DNA of 51,553 nucleotides from Pseudomonadota bacterium (GCA_021805565.1 JAJZFA010000052.1:1-51553); one strand, 5' to 3'. Shown: positions 17,409 through 27,483, counted from the first letter of the stretch. Numbers and translations are program-made. The notes: generated by a model from the letters alone, not told the origin.

Positions 17409-17831
17409 CTAATCTTCGGTTTCGTCATCTTCCTGAGCCTGGACCGGCCCGCTGTCCATGCCCTTGGCATTGACGTCGCGATCGACCAGTTCGATCACGG
17501 CCATGTCGGCAGCATCGCCGTAGCGGACTCCCGCCTTCAACACGCGCGCGTAACCGCCGGCGCGGGTCTTGTACCGACCGGCCAGATCGCCGAACAGCTT
17601 GGTAACGATCGCGTCGTCCCGCAATTCGGCATAGGCCAGGCGCTTGTTCGCCAGGCCGCCCTTCTTGCCGAGGGTGATCAGCTTTTCCACCACGGGGCGA
17701 AGTTCCTTCGCCTTTGGCAGTGTCGTCGTGATCTGTTCATGCTTCAGCAGCGCGTGTGCCATATTCCTGAACATGGCGAGTCTGTGGGTGGAAGTGACAC
17801 TCAGCTTCCGGCCAGATATTCCGTGACGCAT
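17409..17831 (-). CDS. rplQ: 50S ribosomal protein L17
   Basis: Large-subunit protein near the exit tunnel, 140 residues. It opens with the family signature [17 protein letters not shown] and continues with [19 protein letters not shown]. The C-terminal tail is acidic ([10 protein letters not shown]), a common extra in alphaproteobacteria. It is the last gene of the alpha operon, 22 bases after rpoA, and a terminator follows. Confidence 0.97.
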   Translation of the reverse strand: MRHGISGRKLSVTSTHRLAMFRNMAHALLKHEQITTTLPKAKELRPVVEKLITLGKKGGLANKRLAYAELRDDAIVTKLFGDLAGRYKTRAGGYARVLKAGVRYGDAADMAVIELVDRDVNAKGMDSGPVQAQEDDETED

Positions 17832-17853
17832 CGATCTATTTCCCTATTCTGGC

Positions 17854-18885
17854 TCAGAATGGCTCTTCGAGCCGTTTGGCCAGGTCTTCGATATTCTCGG
17901 GCGGCCAGCCCGACACGCTCATGCCCAAACCGAGACCCATCGAGGTCAGGACTTCCTTGATCTCGTTCAGCGACTTGCGGCCGAAGTTCGGCGTGCGCAG
18001 CATTTCCTGTTCGGATTTCTGCACAAGATCGCCAATATAGACAATATTGTCGTTCTTCAGGCAGTTCGCGCTGCGGACGGACAATTCGAGCTCGTCAACC
18101 TTACGGAGCAGATTGCGGTTGAACGGCAGATCGTCCTGCGGTTCTTCCGTGCGGATTTGCTGCGGTTCATCGAAGTTGATGAACAGTTGCAACTGGTCCT
18201 GCAGGATGCGCGCGGCGAGCGCCACGGAATCTTCCGGCGTGACCGCACCGTTGGTTTCCACCGTCAGCAGCAGCTTGTCGTAGTCGGTGACCTGACCCAC
18301 GCGGGTCGGGGCAACGCTGTAGGACACGCGGCGCACGGGCGAATAGATACTATCAACAGGAATAAGACCGATCGGCGCGTCTTCCGGGCGGTTGACGCTG
18401 GACGGCTGATAGCCCTTGCCCAAATTGACGGTGAACTCCATGCCCAGTTTCACGCCGTCATCCAGCGTGCAGATAACAAGCTCGGGGTTCATGATATCGA
18501 TGTCGTGGCCGGACTGGATTTGGCCCGCGCGCACTTCGCCAGGACCGGTCGCGGTCAGCGTCATGCGTTTCGGGCCTTCGCCATGCATCCTTAGCGCAAG
18601 CTGCTTGATGTTCAGCACGATGTCGGTCACGTCTTCCCGCACGCCGGCCACGCTGCTGAATTCATGCAGCACGCCGTCGATTTGTACCGCCGTCACCGCC
18701 GCGCCCTGCAGCGAGGACAGCAAAATGCGCCGGATGGCATTACCGAGCGTCATGCCGAAGCCGCGTTCCAGCGGTTCGGCGACAACGGTGGCGACGCGCG
18801 ACGGATCGGCGCCTGGCTCGACTTCCAGCTTTTCGGGCTTGATCAGAGATTGCCAGTTTCTCTGAATAACTGCGCTCTGCCTCAT
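17854..18885 (-). CDS. rpoA: DNA-directed RNA polymerase alpha subunit
   Basis: Assembles RNA polymerase and contacts promoter UP elements and activators. The 343 residues hold the N-terminal dimer domain ([24 protein letters not shown] near residues 45-65) and the C-terminal domain with helix-hairpin-helix ([19 protein letters not shown] and [17 protein letters not shown]). From the ATG at 18885 the protein has about five residues more than usual before [17 protein letters not shown] 7-bp hairpin (18903-18921) sits just upstream in the 118-base gap after rpsK. Confidence 0.97.
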   Translation of the reverse strand: MRQSAVIQRNWQSLIKPEKLEVEPGADPSRVATVVAEPLERGFGMTLGNAIRRILLSSLQGAAVTAVQIDGVLHEFSSVAGVREDVTDIVLNIKQLALRMHGEGPKRMTLTATGPGEVRAGQIQSGHDIDIMNPELVICTLDDGVKLGMEFTVNLGKGYQPSSVNRPEDAPIGLIPVDSIYSPVRRVSYSVAPTRVGQVTDYDKLLLTVETNGAVTPEDSVALAARILQDQLQLFINFDEPQQIRTEEPQDDLPFNRNLLRKVDELELSVRSANCLKNDNIVYIGDLVQKSEQEMLRTPNFGRKSLNEIKEVLTSMGLGLGMSVSGWPPENIEDLAKRLEEPF

Positions 18886-18902
18886 ACTACCAACACCTTT
18901 CG

Positions 18903-18921
18903 AACCGCGTCGGGCGCGGTT
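18903..18921 (-). other. Hairpin in the rpsK-rpoA gap
   Basis: AACCGCG and CGCGGTT form a perfect 7-bp stem with a 5-base loop about 18 bases before the rpoA start codon. It is followed only by the rpoA ribosome site, so it is not a standard terminator; a processing site or translation control element is possible. Further upstream in the same gap are a run of seven T on the minus strand and a TTGACA without a clear -10 box. Confidence 0.45.
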
Positions 18922-19003
18922 GATGTCCCCTGGACAGTGTCAAAAAAATTTCGGCCCTTAATCCGCCCCTGGCCGGACGGCGCCGGCTGGCGCGAACCTG
19001 ATG

Positions 19004-19399
19004 TTAGACGCGCCGACGCTTCCGCGGCCGGCAGCCATTGTGCGGGATCGGGGTCATGTCGCGAATGGTCGAGACCTGAAACCCGACCGCCTGAAGGGCG
19101 CGCAGGGCGCTTTCGCGCCCCGAACCCGGCCCGCTGACCTCGATTTCCAGCGTTTCCATACCATGCTCCCGCGCCTTCTTGCCGGCGTCTTCCGCCGCGA
19201 CCTGAGCGGCGTAAGGAGTGCTTTTGCGGCTCCCCTTAAAGCCCTGACTGCCAGCGGACGACCATGCGATAGCGTTGCCCTGCGCGTCGGTGATGGTGAT
19301 CACGGTGTTGTTGAACGTAGCCGCGACATGCGCCACGCCTGCGATAATATTCTTGCGCTCTTTGCGGCGAGGCCGAGCGGCTGCGGCGGGTTTCGCCAT
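19004..19399 (-). CDS. rpsK: 30S ribosomal protein S11
   Basis: Platform protein of the small subunit, 131 residues. It shows [38 protein letters not shown] and the C-terminal [19 protein letters not shown]. The start at 19399 ([15 protein letters not shown]) is preferred to an upstream ATG at 19450 because the extra residues are unrelated to S11. It lies 83 bases after rpsM. Confidence 0.97.
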   Translation of the reverse strand: MAKPAAAARPRRKERKNIIAGVAHVAATFNNTVITITDAQGNAIAWSSAGSQGFKGSRKSTPYAAQVAAEDAGKKAREHGMETLEIEVSGPGSGRESALRALQAVGFQVSTIRDMTPIPHNGCRPRKRRRV

Positions 19400-19482
19400 G
19401 TTCTTTGATCCTGCTTCAACTGCCGACCGCGCCGGGAACCGGCGCGGCATATTTTCCGATAAGACGGGCCAGACGGCCTGTT

Positions 19483-19860
19483 TTATTTCGTGACTTTCTT
19501 CTTGCCGGCGATCGCCACCGCCTTGCCCTTACGGGTGCGTGCATTTGTATGCGTCCGCTGACCGCGCACCGGCAGACCGCGACGATGACGCAGACCGCGA
19601 TAGCAGCCCAGGTCCATCAGCCGCTTGATATTCATCGACACTTCACGCCGCAAATCGCCTTCCACGCGATAATCGCGGTCGATCAGTTCGCGGATACGGA
19701 GAATCTCCTCATCCGAGAGCTGATTGACCCGGCGATCGTCGGGGATACCGAGTGTCTCGCAAATGCCGGCGGCCTTGGACGGGCCGATGCCATAGATGTA
19801 ACGAAGACCAATAGTTACCCGCTTATTCGTCGGGATATTCACGCCGGCAATACGCGCCAC
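19483..19860 (-). CDS. rpsM: 30S ribosomal protein S13
   Basis: Small-subunit head protein that contacts the P-site tRNA and bridges to the 50S subunit; 125 residues. Signatures are [24 protein letters not shown] [13 protein letters not shown], and [21 protein letters not shown]. The GTG at 19860 is the start: AGGAG lies seven bases before it and the protein then begins as in other S13. It is the first gene of the alpha group and has its own promoter and leader upstream. Confidence 0.96.
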   Translation of the reverse strand: MARIAGVNIPTNKRVTIGLRYIYGIGPSKAAGICETLGIPDDRRVNQLSDEEILRIRELIDRDYRVEGDLRREVSMNIKRLMDLGCYRGLRHRRGLPVRGQRTHTNARTRKGKAVAIAGKKKVTK

Positions 19861-19964
19861 GCTTACTCTCCTGTCGTTCGGTGACTGAGCCGAACCCTTA
19901 CCTGCCCCGAGGGGCTGAAATACGCGCAAGCGGCGCCAAACCCCCATATAGGGTTGCGCCTGAA
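19861..19964 (-). promoter_or_regulatory. rpsM leader with three hairpins
   Basis: Between the predicted transcription start near 19964 and the rpsM start codon are three stems in order: 19932-19960 (GGCGC and AACCC paired with GGGTT and GCGCC), 19903-19914 (GCCCC with GGGGC), and 19875-19894 (GTTCGG with CCGAAC). The last lies just before the ribosome site. A ribosomal-protein feedback site is possible but not shown. Confidence 0.45.
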
Positions 19965-19970
19965 CGCCGG

Positions 19971-19998
19971 ACTATAGTTTGCACCGCGCAGGAGTCAA
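19971..19998 (-). promoter_or_regulatory. Promoter for rpsM-rpsK-rpoA-rplQ
   Basis: On the minus strand TTGACT (19993-19998), 16 bases, then TATAGT (19971-19976): a close match to the vegetative promoter consensus, placed between adk and rpsM. Transcription would start near 19964, giving a leader of about 104 bases. Confidence 0.65.
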
Positions 19999-20036
19999 TG
20001 AAGACTTATCAACTCTTCGCGAGCAATTCAACATCT

Positions 20037-20690
20037 CTAGCGTACAGTCGCCAGAACGGCATCGATTTGCCGCGAAACCTCGCCGATACCGGCCAAACCA
20101 TCGACGACGCGCAGAAGCCCCGCCGCCGCATAATGTGGAATAATCGGCGCCGTTTGCAGGTGATACGCTTTCAGGCGCGCGACCACCGTCTCACGATTGT
20201 CGTCGGCGCGTCTGGTGAATGTCGTAGCGCCGCACGCATCGCAAATGTCTATTTTCGCCGTTTGCTTGAACGTGTCGTGGTAGCTTGCGCCGCAGGCCGA
20301 ACATGTGAACCGCCCGGCGATCCTATCGGTCAGCGCCGTGTCATCGACCCGCAATTCGATGACCGCATCCAGCTTCAGACCCTTTTCCTCCAGCATCTGG
20401 TCCAGCGCCTGAGCCTGCGGCACCGTGCGCGGAAACCCATCAAGGATAAACCCCTTGCCCGCATCGGGCTGCGCGAGGCGAGACGCCAGCATACGAACCA
20501 GGATGTCATCGGACACAAGCTGCCCGGCTTCCATTACCGCCCTGGCTTCCTTACCCACGGGACTGCCGGCGGCAACCTCGGCCCGGAGCATATCGCCGGT
20601 GGAGATTTGCACGATCCCGTAGCGGTCTTCCAGACGCTTCGCCTGGGTTCCCTTGCCCGCGCCAGGCGGACCCAAAAGAATAAGTTTCAC
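20037..20690 (-). CDS. adk: Adenylate kinase (zinc-binding, long form)
   Basis: Interconverts ATP plus AMP and two ADP. The 217 residues show the P-loop [10 protein letters not shown] (7-16), [14 protein letters not shown], and a LID domain with four cysteines in two pairs (CSACG, CDACG) that bind structural zinc, as in many Gram-positive and some alphaproteobacterial enzymes. It starts with GTG and overlaps secY by four bases (GTGA), so translation is probably coupled. The next gene, rpsM, is 176 bases away with its own promoter. Confidence 0.97.
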   Translation of the reverse strand: MKLILLGPPGAGKGTQAKRLEDRYGIVQISTGDMLRAEVAAGSPVGKEARAVMEAGQLVSDDILVRMLASRLAQPDAGKGFILDGFPRTVPQAQALDQMLEEKGLKLDAVIELRVDDTALTDRIAGRFTCSACGASYHDTFKQTAKIDICDACGATTFTRRADDNRETVVARLKAYHLQTAPIIPHYAAAGLLRVVDGLAGIGEVSRQIDAVLATVR

Positions 20691-22012
20691 CGACGTCCCT
20701 TGCCCCGTGTCTTACGAATAAGACCTTCGTACTGATGTGCAAGCAGATGCGATTGAATCTGCGTCACGGTATCCATGGTAACCGAGACAACAATAAGAAT
20801 CGAGGTGCCGCCGAAATAAAACGGCAGGCCGTAATCGGTGATCAAAATTTGCGGCAGCAAACAGACGGCCACGAGGTAGATGCCGCCAACCGTTGTCAGC
20901 CGCGTCAGGATGCGGTCGAAATAGTCGGCGGTGGCACTGCCGGGCCGGATGCCAGGAATGAACCCGCCATATTTTTTCAGGTTGTCGGCGGTCTCCTCCG
21001 GATTGAACACAACGGCGGTGTAGAAATACGAGAAGAAGATAATCATGAACGCATACAGGCCGAGATACAGCGGCTGACCCTGCCCGAGTTGCGCCGCGAT
21101 GGCCTGCAACCACGATGGACCGTTTGTCGCGAAACCGGCGATCGCGGCGGGGATCATGAGAATGGAACTGGCGAAAATCGGCGGAATCACACCGGATGTG
21201 TTGAGCTTCAGCGGAATATGCGTTGAGTCGCCGCCGAACATCCGGTTGCCGACCTGCCGCTTGGGGTACTGGACCGAGATCCGCCGCTGCGCCCGTTCGA
21301 CGAACACAATGATCGTAATGGTAGCAACCGCGATGACCATAAATAACAGGATGAAGAACGGCGACAGCGCACCCGTGCGGCCCATTTCAAGCATGGACGC
21401 GAACGCGGTCGGCAGATTGGCCACGATCCCCGCCATGATGATCAGGCTGGTGCCGTTGCCGATGCCACGCGCGGTGATCTGTTCGCCCACCCACATCAGG
21501 AACATGGTGCCGCCAACCAGCGAAATCACGCAGGAGAAACGGAAGAACCAGCCAGGATCGATCACCGCGCCATTCATCGTCTCCAGCCCCACGGCAATTC
21601 CGTAGGACTGGAACATGGCGATCAGTACCGTCAGATAACGAGTGTACTGATTGAGCTTTTTCCGCCCCTGCTCGCCCTCTTTTTTCAGTGTCTCGAGCGT
21701 GGGAATCGCGCTGGACATCAACTGCACGATAATGCTGGCGCTGATATACGGCATGATGTTCAGGGCAAAGACCGTCATGCGCCGCAACGCACCGCCGGTG
21801 AACACGTCGAACATGCCCAACAGGCTGCCGCCGTGTTGGGACATCATCTGGCCCATCACGGACGCATCGACGCCCGGAACCGGGATATAGGTCCCCAGCC
21901 GGTACACGATCAACGCGCCCAGCGTGAACCAGATGCGCTGCTTCAACTCGGTCGCCTTCGAAAAGACGCCCATATTGAGATTGGCTGCAAGCTGTTCGGC
22001 AGCGGAAGCCAT
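20687..22012 (-). CDS. secY: Protein translocase subunit SecY
   Basis: Channel subunit of the SecYEG translocon in the inner membrane, 441 residues with ten membrane segments. Family marks include [13 protein letters not shown] near the N terminus, [21 protein letters not shown] (plug and segment 2 region), [15 protein letters not shown] and the C-terminal [13 protein letters not shown]. The start at 22012 ([15 protein letters not shown]) is preferred over 22096 because the extra 28 residues overlap the hairpin region. It is separated from rplO by 132 bases with a strong hairpin, and overlaps adk. Confidence 0.97.
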   Translation of the reverse strand: MASAAEQLAANLNMGVFSKATELKQRIWFTLGALIVYRLGTYIPVPGVDASVMGQMMSQHGGSLLGMFDVFTGGALRRMTVFALNIMPYISASIIVQLMSSAIPTLETLKKEGEQGRKKLNQYTRYLTVLIAMFQSYGIAVGLETMNGAVIDPGWFFRFSCVISLVGGTMFLMWVGEQITARGIGNGTSLIIMAGIVANLPTAFASMLEMGRTGALSPFFILLFMVIAVATITIIVFVERAQRRISVQYPKRQVGNRMFGGDSTHIPLKLNTSGVIPPIFASSILMIPAAIAGFATNGPSWLQAIAAQLGQGQPLYLGLYAFMIIFFSYFYTAVVFNPEETADNLKKYGGFIPGIRPGSATADYFDRILTRLTTVGGIYLVAVCLLPQILITDYGLPFYFGGTSILIVVSVTMDTVTQIQSHLLAHQYEGLIRKTRGKGRR

Positions 22013-22082
22013 GGGTTTTCCCTTTAACGAAGCCGTCTGGTCTCTATTCCCGCCGGAATTGGGCGTAAGCCGGATGCCGGTC

Positions 22083-22129
22083 AAGCAAAAAGCCACGCGG
22101 CGGATGAAACCCCCACGTGGCCTTTGCTT
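22083..22129 (-). terminator. Strong hairpin between rplO and secY
   Basis: AAGCAAA pairs with TTTGCTT (7 bp) and GCCACG with CGTGGC (6 bp), separated by a small internal loop. On the minus strand the 3' arm carries five T in a row. It sits inside what is usually one operon, so it may be an attenuator or partial terminator that lowers secY and adk relative to the ribosomal proteins. Confidence 0.6.
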
Positions 22130-22144
22130 AACCGCACAGCAAAG

Positions 22145-22633
22145 TCAGGCTGCTTCGGCAGCAGCAGCCTTGGGCGCCACGGTTGTCGTCACCGACCCGC
22201 CGGCTGCAGCAACCGCCGCCTTCGCGCTTACCGACGCCCCGGACACCGTAATATGAACCGCCCGGCCAATCTTGCCGTCCGCCAACAAGCGAATGCCGTC
22301 CTTATTGTCGGTTGCCAGACCCGCCGCATACAAAACCGCCTCGGTGATCGGCTGAGCACCGTCGATCTTGCCCGCTTCTATCGCCGCTTCCAGCGCGCCG
22401 AGATTGACCGGTGCATACGACTTGCGAAACAGATTATGGAAGCCGCGCTTCGGCAACCGCCGGTAGATCGGCAACTGCCCGCCTTCGAACCCGTTCAGCG
22501 CCACGCCTTCGCGCGCGCTTTGGCCCTTGTGGCCCTTGCCGGATGTCTTGCCCTTGCCCGATCCGATACCGCGGCCAAGCCGCTTGGATTTCAGGCGCGC
22601 ACCGGGATTGTCGCGCAGTTCGTTGAGATTCAT
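22145..22633 (-). CDS. rplO: 50S ribosomal protein L15
   Basis: Late-assembly large-subunit protein, 162 residues. It shows [38 protein letters not shown] and [11 protein letters not shown]. The last 25 residues are an Ala/Val-rich tail beyond the usual end, seen in some relatives. The AGGAG ribosome site overlaps the end of rpmD, one base away. A hairpin follows before secY. Confidence 0.97.
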   Translation of the reverse strand: MNLNELRDNPGARLKSKRLGRGIGSGKGKTSGKGHKGQSAREGVALNGFEGGQLPIYRRLPKRGFHNLFRKSYAPVNLGALEAAIEAGKIDGAQPITEAVLYAAGLATDNKDGIRLLADGKIGRAVHITVSGASVSAKAAVAAAGGSVTTTVAPKAAAAEAA

Positions 22634-22634
22634 A

Positions 22635-22817
22635 TCAGGAAAGCTCCTCCACCTTAATCAGGTGGGCGACCTTACGGATCATACCGCGAATGGAGGGCGT
22701 GTCCTCCAACTCGCGGGAGGCCCGCAATTTATTCAGGCCCAACCCGACCAGAGTACCCTTCTGGCCAGGCTTGCGTCCGAGTCCCGACGCGATCTGCGTC
22801 ACACGAACCTTAGACAT
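22635..22817 (-). CDS. rpmD: 50S ribosomal protein L30
   Basis: Small large-subunit protein, 60 residues, the bacterial short form. It contains [25 protein letters not shown] and [15 protein letters not shown]. Its start codon lies within the last codons of rpsE (8-base overlap), and rplO follows after one base, so translation of the three is likely coupled. Confidence 0.96.
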   Translation of the reverse strand: MSKVRVTQIASGLGRKPGQKGTLVGLGLNKLRASRELEDTPSIRGMIRKVAHLIKVEELS

Positions 22818-23412
22818 TGGCCTGCGCCTCCTGCGCCGGAGTAGAACCTGGCACGTCGCGGCGACCGAACAGTTCCGGCACCTTTTTGCCGCGCCGCGTG
22901 GCTACCGAACGCGGGCTAGCACATTTCTGCAACGCCGCGAACGCCGCCTTCACCATGTTATGCGGGTTCCGGCTGCCGAGGCTCTTTGCCACGACATCGC
23001 CGATACCCAGCGTTTCGAACACAGCGCGCAATGGCCCGCCGGCGATGATCCCGGTGCCGGCCGTGGCGGAGCGCAGAATGACGTTACCCGCCCCGAAATG
23101 GCCGGTGACGTCGTGATGCAGCGTGCGGCCTTCCTTCATCGGCACCCGGATCATACCGCGCTTGGCACGTTCCGTTGCCTTGCGAATAGCTTCGGGCACC
23201 TCGCGCGCCTTGCCGGCGCCATACCCGACGCGGCCTTTCTGATCGCCGACCACCACCAGGGCCGCGAAAGCGAACCTGCGTCCGCCCTTCACCACCTTGG
23301 CGACGCGGTTAATGGTTACCAGCTTATCGATGATGCCATCATCGGGCTCGCGGTCGCCGCCGCGCTCGCGATCCCGGCTCCGGCCGCCACCTTCTCTCGG
23401 TTCACGTGCCAT
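22810..23412 (-). CDS. rpsE: 30S ribosomal protein S5
   Basis: Small-subunit protein involved in decoding accuracy and mRNA unwinding, 200 residues. After a charged N-terminal extension ([16 protein letters not shown]) come the double-strand RNA-binding domain ([18 protein letters not shown]) and the C-terminal fold ([32 protein letters not shown]). It overlaps rpmD by 8 bases and lies 12 bases after rplR. Confidence 0.97.
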   Translation of the reverse strand: MAREPREGGGRSRDRERGGDREPDDGIIDKLVTINRVAKVVKGGRRFAFAALVVVGDQKGRVGYGAGKAREVPEAIRKATERAKRGMIRVPMKEGRTLHHDVTGHFGAGNVILRSATAGTGIIAGGPLRAVFETLGIGDVVAKSLGSRNPHNMVKAAFAALQKCASPRSVATRRGKKVPELFGRRDVPGSTPAQEAQANV

Positions 23413-23424
23413 ACATATCTTCCT

Positions 23425-23787
23425 TTAGAAGTCCAACCCGCCTTCGCGGGCGGCTTCGGCCAGGGTCTTGACCCGGCCGTGATACAGATAAGAGCCGCGG
23501 TCGAAGACCACCTGCTTGATTCCGGCGGCGAGCGCCCGTTCGGCCACCAGCTTGCCCACCGCAGCCGCGGCGGCTTTGTCGGCGCCGGTCTTTAGATCGC
23601 CCTTCAGGCCGGAATCCAGCGTCGAAGCCGCCGCCACGGTAACGCCCCGCGAGTCGTCGATAACCTGGGCATACATATTCTTACCCGAGCGGAACACCGA
23701 CAAACGCGGACGGCCGTGCGACTTCTGCTTGATCTGATAACGCAGCCGGCTTTTGCGACGAACGGAAAGATCGTGCTTCGCGCTCAT
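23425..23787 (-). CDS. rplR: 50S ribosomal protein L18
   Basis: Binds 5S rRNA with L5; 120 residues. It shows [37 protein letters not shown] and the C-terminal [20 protein letters not shown] with AAREGGLDF. It overlaps rplF by four bases and is followed after 12 bases by rpsE. Nothing unusual. Confidence 0.97.
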   Translation of the reverse strand: MSAKHDLSVRRKSRLRYQIKQKSHGRPRLSVFRSGKNMYAQVIDDSRGVTVAAASTLDSGLKGDLKTGADKAAAAAVGKLVAERALAAGIKQVVFDRGSYLYHGRVKTLAEAAREGGLDF

Positions 23788-24317
23788 TTCTTCTTACCTT
23801 CCTTGCGCCGGATGACTTCGTCCGTGTAGCGCGCGCCCTTGCCTTTATAGGGTTCGGGTGGACGGAACGCCCGGATTTCCGCCGCAACCTGCCCAACCTG
23901 ACGCTTATCGACGCCCTCGACCTTGATCGAGGTCGGCTTCTCGCAGGTAATCTTGATGCCTTCGGGCACCGGATAGACCACGGGATGAGAGAATCCCAGG
24001 TTGATTTCAAGGTTCTTGCCCTGCACCGACGCACGATAGCCCGTGCCGGTTATTTCCAGCGACTTGGTGTATCCGGTGGACACACCCTTGAGCATCGTGG
24101 CGATCAACGCCCGGGTCGTGCCCCACATCATGCGAGCCCGAGCCTCATTGGTGCTGGGTTTGACGCTGACACGGTTGCCATCGACCGTGGCTTGCACCAG
24201 TTCGGTCAATGCCAAATTCAGCTCGCCCAACTTACCCTTCGCGGTCACCATGCCCCCGGCGATGGCAACCTGCACACCGGCGGGAATTTCGACCGGATAT
24301 TTTCCGACGCGCGACAT
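23784..24317 (-). CDS. rplF: 50S ribosomal protein L6
   Basis: Large-subunit protein near the factor-binding site, 177 residues, made of two similar halves. It starts [17 protein letters not shown] and ends with the signature [42 protein letters not shown] marks the second half. It overlaps rplR by four bases and lies 14 bases after rpsH. Confidence 0.97.
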   Translation of the reverse strand: MSRVGKYPVEIPAGVQVAIAGGMVTAKGKLGELNLALTELVQATVDGNRVSVKPSTNEARARMMWGTTRALIATMLKGVSTGYTKSLEITGTGYRASVQGKNLEINLGFSHPVVYPVPEGIKITCEKPTSIKVEGVDKRQVGQVAAEIRAFRPPEPYKGKGARYTDEVIRRKEGKKK

Positions 24318-24331
24318 ACGCGGCTATCCCC

Positions 24332-24730
24332 TTAGAACACGCGGCAGAGGACTTCGCCGCCAACATTGGCGGCGCGTGCCTCGGCATCGCTCATCACGCC
24401 AGCAGGCGTGGAAAGGATGGAAATACCCAGGCCGGCATAGACCCGTTGCAGTTCCTTGATCTTCGAGTAAACGCGGCGACCCGGTTTGGAGACGCGATGA
24501 ATCTCCTTAATCACCGGCTCGCCTTCGTTATACTTTAACTCGATGCGCAACTGGGCGACGCCGGGGCGCAACTGTTCCGAGGCGTAACCCCGGATAAAGC
24601 CCTCGCGCTTCAGCACGCCCAGCAGGTTTTCGCGCAGCTTCGACGCCGGCGCCACGCAAACAGAATGGCGCGCGCGCTGAGCATTGCGAATCCGGGTCAG
24701 CATATCCCCGACGGGATCGGACATTGACAT
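24332..24730 (-). CDS. rpsH: 30S ribosomal protein S8
   Basis: Primary 16S rRNA-binding protein, 132 residues; in Escherichia coli it also represses the spc operon. It shows DPVGDMLTRIRNAQRA and the C-terminal ILSTPAGVMSDAEARAANVGGE with EVLCRVF. Two start codons lie two codons apart (24730 and 24724); the first is kept. rpsN is 12 bases upstream. Confidence 0.97.
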   Translation of the reverse strand: MSMSDPVGDMLTRIRNAQRARHSVCVAPASKLRENLLGVLKREGFIRGYASEQLRPGVAQLRIELKYNEGEPVIKEIHRVSKPGRRVYSKIKELQRVYAGLGISILSTPAGVMSDAEARAANVGGEVLCRVF

Positions 24731-24742
24731 CGTACCGTCCCT

Positions 24743-25048
24743 CTACCAGCTCGCCTTGACCATGCCGGGAATTTGCCCGGCACTGGCCAGATCGCGCAGG
24801 GCGATACGGCAAAGCTTGAACTTGCGATAATTGCCGCGCGACCGGCCGGTCAGCTCGCAACGCAACCGCACCCGCACCGCGGCACCATTGCGCGGCATTT
24901 GCGCCAGCTTCAAAGACGCATTGAAACGATCCTCGACCGGCAGCGTCTTGTCCATCAAGACGTCCTTGAGCGCCCGGCGCTTCGGTTTGTCGCGCTTCGC
25001 CATCTTCTCACGCATCTTATTGCGGTTGACCTGAGACGTTTTGGCCAT
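24743..25048 (-). CDS. rpsN: 30S ribosomal protein S14 (zinc-free form)
   Basis: Small-subunit head protein, 101 residues. It is the long form without the Cys4 zinc motif: [18 protein letters not shown] replaces it, followed by [19 protein letters not shown] and [14 protein letters not shown]. The long form is normal for alphaproteobacteria. The gap to rplE upstream (55 bases) is the widest in the spc segment and holds a hairpin. Confidence 0.97.
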   Translation of the reverse strand: MAKTSQVNRNKMREKMAKRDKPKRRALKDVLMDKTLPVEDRFNASLKLAQMPRNGAAVRVRLRCELTGRSRGNYRKFKLCRIALRDLASAGQIPGMVKASW

Positions 25049-25073
25049 CCTGTTTAGATCCTCCGGAACCTAC

Positions 25074-25089
25074 CGGACAGTTGTCCGGG
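25074..25089 (-). other. Hairpin in the rplE-rpsN gap
   Basis: CCGGACA and TGTCCGG form a 7-bp near-perfect palindrome in the middle of the 55-base gap between rplE and rpsN. There is no T run, so it is more likely an RNA processing or protein-binding site than a terminator. In Escherichia coli the S8 repressor site lies close to this place, at the start of rplE, but this stem does not show an S8 core that I can recognise. Confidence 0.4.
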
Positions 25090-25103
25090 GGTATTCCAAA
25101 TAG

Positions 25104-25826
25104 TCAGTTGGCGAAAGGTAGATCGAAAGCCTTCAGCAAGGCCTTCGCTTCGGCGTCGGTCTTCGCGGTGGTCACGAACTGGATGTCCATGCCGCGAATG
25201 TCGTCCACCCGGTCGTAGTTGATTTCCGGGAAAATGATCTGCTCCTTCAAGCCCATGGCAAAGTTGCCTCGGCCATCGAAGCCCTTGCCTGTAATCCCGC
25301 GAAAATCGCGCAGCCGGGGCATCGCGATGGTGACGAGCCGATCCAGGAATTCGTACATGCGCGCATTGCGCAGCGTCACCTTGCAGCCGATTGGCAGGCC
25401 CTTACGAATTTTGAACCCGGCAATCGCCTTCTTCGCGACAGTCTTCACCGGCCGCTGCCCGGCAATGGCGTTCAGTTCGGCAACCGCGGCATCCAGCTTT
25501 TTCTGGTCGCCGGTCGCTTCGCCGACACCCATGTTGATGACGATCTTTTCAAGCTTCGGAACTTCCATTCCGTTTTTGTAACCGAATTCGGCCTGCATCT
25601 TGGTCCGCACTTCGCCGCGATAGCGCTGCAGCATGCGCGGCAGTTCCGACGGCGAGGTAACCGGCGTATCGACGCCGACCATCTCCACCCTGCGGGCTGC
25701 GCGCTGCGCATCCTTACCGGCCGGGGGACCGCCCGAACCCCGGCTGCCGCTGGGAGCTGCTCCGGCTTTACCGCCCGGCTTGCCGCCCGTTTTGCCCTTG
25801 GCGGGCGCGCCTTTGGTTCCACTCAT
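25104..25826 (-). CDS. rplE: 50S ribosomal protein L5 with N-terminal extension
   Basis: Binds 5S rRNA and contacts S13 and P-site tRNA. The core from about residue 62 ([20 protein letters not shown]) is normal: [40 protein letters not shown] and [19 protein letters not shown]. Before it is an extension of about 60 residues rich in Gly, Lys, Ala and Pro ([20 protein letters not shown]), taking the protein to 240 residues against about 180. The long start at 25826 is supported by GAAGG about nine bases upstream, overlapping the rplX stop codon. The extension is unusual and probably disordered. Confidence 0.95.
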   Translation of the reverse strand: MSGTKGAPAKGKTGGKPGGKAGAAPSGSRGSGGPPAGKDAQRAARRVEMVGVDTPVTSPSELPRMLQRYRGEVRTKMQAEFGYKNGMEVPKLEKIVINMGVGEATGDQKKLDAAVAELNAIAGQRPVKTVAKKAIAGFKIRKGLPIGCKVTLRNARMYEFLDRLVTIAMPRLRDFRGITGKGFDGRGNFAMGLKEQIIFPEINYDRVDDIRGMDIQFVTTAKTDAEAKALLKAFDLPFAN

Positions 25827-25830
25827 GGTA

Positions 25831-26151
25831 TTAGCCTTCGATCACTTCGCCGGTCGCCTTGGCGACGCGGACCTTGCGGCCGTCGTCCAGAACACGGAAC
25901 CCGACCCTGGTCGGCTTTTCGCTTTTGGGATCGATCAGCTTCAAATTGGACAGGTGAATGGTCGCTTCCTTATCGACGATCCCGCCAGGCTGTCCCATGC
26001 CGGTCGGTTTCGTGTGGTGACGCGCCATGGCGGCCCCCTGCACGATCGCCCGTTCCGCGACTGGGAACACGCGCAACACTTCGCCGCGCTGACCCTTGCT
26101 CTTGCCAGTCGTCACCAGGACAACGTCGCCCTTGCGGATGCGCGCAGCCAT
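25831..26151 (-). CDS. rplX: 50S ribosomal protein L24
   Basis: Early-assembly large-subunit protein with a KOW motif, 106 residues. It starts [20 protein letters not shown] and has [31 protein letters not shown] and a C-terminal [16 protein letters not shown]. The start at 26151 overlaps the rplN stop by one base; the frame is open further upstream but that is the shadow of rplN. rplE begins four bases after it ends. Confidence 0.97.
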   Translation of the reverse strand: MAARIRKGDVVLVTTGKSKGQRGEVLRVFPVAERAIVQGAAMARHHTKPTGMGQPGGIVDKEATIHLSNLKLIDPKSEKPTRVGFRVLDDGRKVRVAKATGEVIEG

Positions 26152-26519
26152 TACAGCACCTCCGGCGCGAGAGAAATAATCTTCATGAACTTGCGTCCGC
26201 GCAGTTCCCTCACCACCGGTCCGAAAATGCGCGTGCCGATCGGTTCCTGCTGCTTGTTGATCAGCACGGCGGCATTGCGATCGAAGCGAATTGCGCTGCC
26301 ATCGGCCCGGCGCACCGGGAAAGACGTGCGAACGATCACCGCCTGATGAACGTCGCCCTTCTTCACTTTGCCGCGCGGAATGGCTTCCTTGATCGACACC
26401 ACGATAACGTCGCCAACCGAGGCAAAACGGCGCTTCGATCCGCCCAACACCTTGATGCACTGAACGCGGCGCGCGCCGGAGTTGTCGGCGACTTCGAGAT
26501 TGGTCTCTACGATAATCAT
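26151..26519 (-). CDS. rplN: 50S ribosomal protein L14
   Basis: Large-subunit protein forming an intersubunit bridge, 122 residues. It shows [41 protein letters not shown] and [25 protein letters not shown]. It is 12 bases after rpsQ and overlaps rplX by one base. Ordinary in length and sequence. Confidence 0.97.
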   Translation of the reverse strand: MIIVETNLEVADNSGARRVQCIKVLGGSKRRFASVGDVIVVSIKEAIPRGKVKKGDVHQAVIVRTSFPVRRADGSAIRFDRNAAVLINKQQEPIGTRIFGPVVRELRGRKFMKIISLAPEVL

Positions 26520-26531
26520 CGGCCGTTCTCC

Positions 26532-26834
26532 TTACGCAGCGGGCGCGGCAAGCGACTCGACGATGGCCGCGCTTTCGGCCTCGGCGTCGCCAATGACCGA
26601 CCCGTTGCGCTCGACCAGCGTCCATGTCTTCCGCTTACTGATCGGAGCGCATTCCACGATGCGAACCAGATCGCCGGTCTTGCACACATTATCTTCATCA
26701 TGTGCCGCGTATTTCTTCGACCGACGAATGAACTTTTTATACAGCGGGTGCATGATGCGGCGATCGACGAGGACCGTAATGGTCTTGTCCATCTTGTCGC
26801 TGGTTACCCGGCCTGTCAGGACGCGCCTTGGCAT
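26532..26834 (-). CDS. rpsQ: 30S ribosomal protein S17
   Basis: Primary 16S rRNA-binding protein with an OB fold, 100 residues. It shows [40 protein letters not shown] and [19 protein letters not shown]. The Ala/Glu-rich last 20 residues extend past the core. GGAG precedes the start, and it follows rpmC by 11 bases. Confidence 0.97.
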   Translation of the reverse strand: MPRRVLTGRVTSDKMDKTITVLVDRRIMHPLYKKFIRRSKKYAAHDEDNVCKTGDLVRIVECAPISKRKTWTLVERNGSVIGDAEAESAAIVESLAAPAA

Positions 26835-26845
26835 CGCCCTACTCC

Positions 26846-27067
26846 TTACTGCTTACCGGCGGAACGAGACTTTTCCGCCTGGATGGTTTTCACGCGCGCG
26901 ATCTCGCGGCGGCATTCTTTCACTCGTCCGGTGCCTTCCTGCTGACCGGTCGCCCGCTGAAAGCGCAGATTAAACTGCTCCTTCCGAAGGTCCACCAGCA
27001 GCCCAGACAATTCATCCGGGGTTTTCGCGCGGACATCGCCCGCTTTATACAGAGCATTCTTTGCCAT
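26846..27067 (-). CDS. rpmC: 50S ribosomal protein L29
   Basis: Small two-helix protein near the tunnel exit, 73 residues. It shows [32 protein letters not shown] and [15 protein letters not shown]. The ATG at 27067 shares one base with the rplP stop codon; the longer open frame upstream is a shadow of rplP. rpsQ follows after 11 bases. Confidence 0.95.
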   Translation of the reverse strand: MAKNALYKAGDVRAKTPDELSGLLVDLRKEQFNLRFQRATGQQEGTGRVKECRREIARVKTIQAEKSRSAGKQ

Positions 27068-27483
27068 CAGGCGTCTCCGATCCGCGCGATGAACCTGGTC
27101 TTGATCGGCAGCTTCGCGGCACCCAGCGTCAGGGCCTCCTTCGCCAGTTCGGGCGTCACGCCGTCGATCTCGAACATGATGCGCCCGGGGGCCACACGCG
27201 CCACCCAGAATTCGGGCGATCCCTTGCCGGACCCCATGCGGACTTCGGCGGGCTTCGTCGAAACCGGCACATCCGGAAATATCCTGATCCAAACGCGGCC
27301 CGCGCGCTTCATCGCGCGTGTGATCGCCCGCCGTGCCGACTCGATCTGCCGGGCGGTGATGCGTTCCGGCTCCAGGGCCTTCAGACCGAACGTGCCGAAA
27401 TTCAGCGCCGTGCCGCCCTTGGACAAGCCATGGATACGGCCCTTGTGCTGCTTGCGATATTTGGTTCGTTTAGGAGACAGCAT
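27067..27483 (-). CDS. rplP: 50S ribosomal protein L16
   Basis: Large-subunit protein near the A site, 138 residues. It shows [40 protein letters not shown], and [19 protein letters not shown]. It is 13 bases after rpsC and overlaps rpmC by one base. The arginine in the GSGKGSPE region that is hydroxylated in Escherichia coli lies within the conserved RMGSGKG context. Confidence 0.97.
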   Translation of the reverse strand: MLSPKRTKYRKQHKGRIHGLSKGGTALNFGTFGLKALEPERITARQIESARRAITRAMKRAGRVWIRIFPDVPVSTKPAEVRMGSGKGSPEFWVARVAPGRIMFEIDGVTPELAKEALTLGAAKLPIKTRFIARIGDA

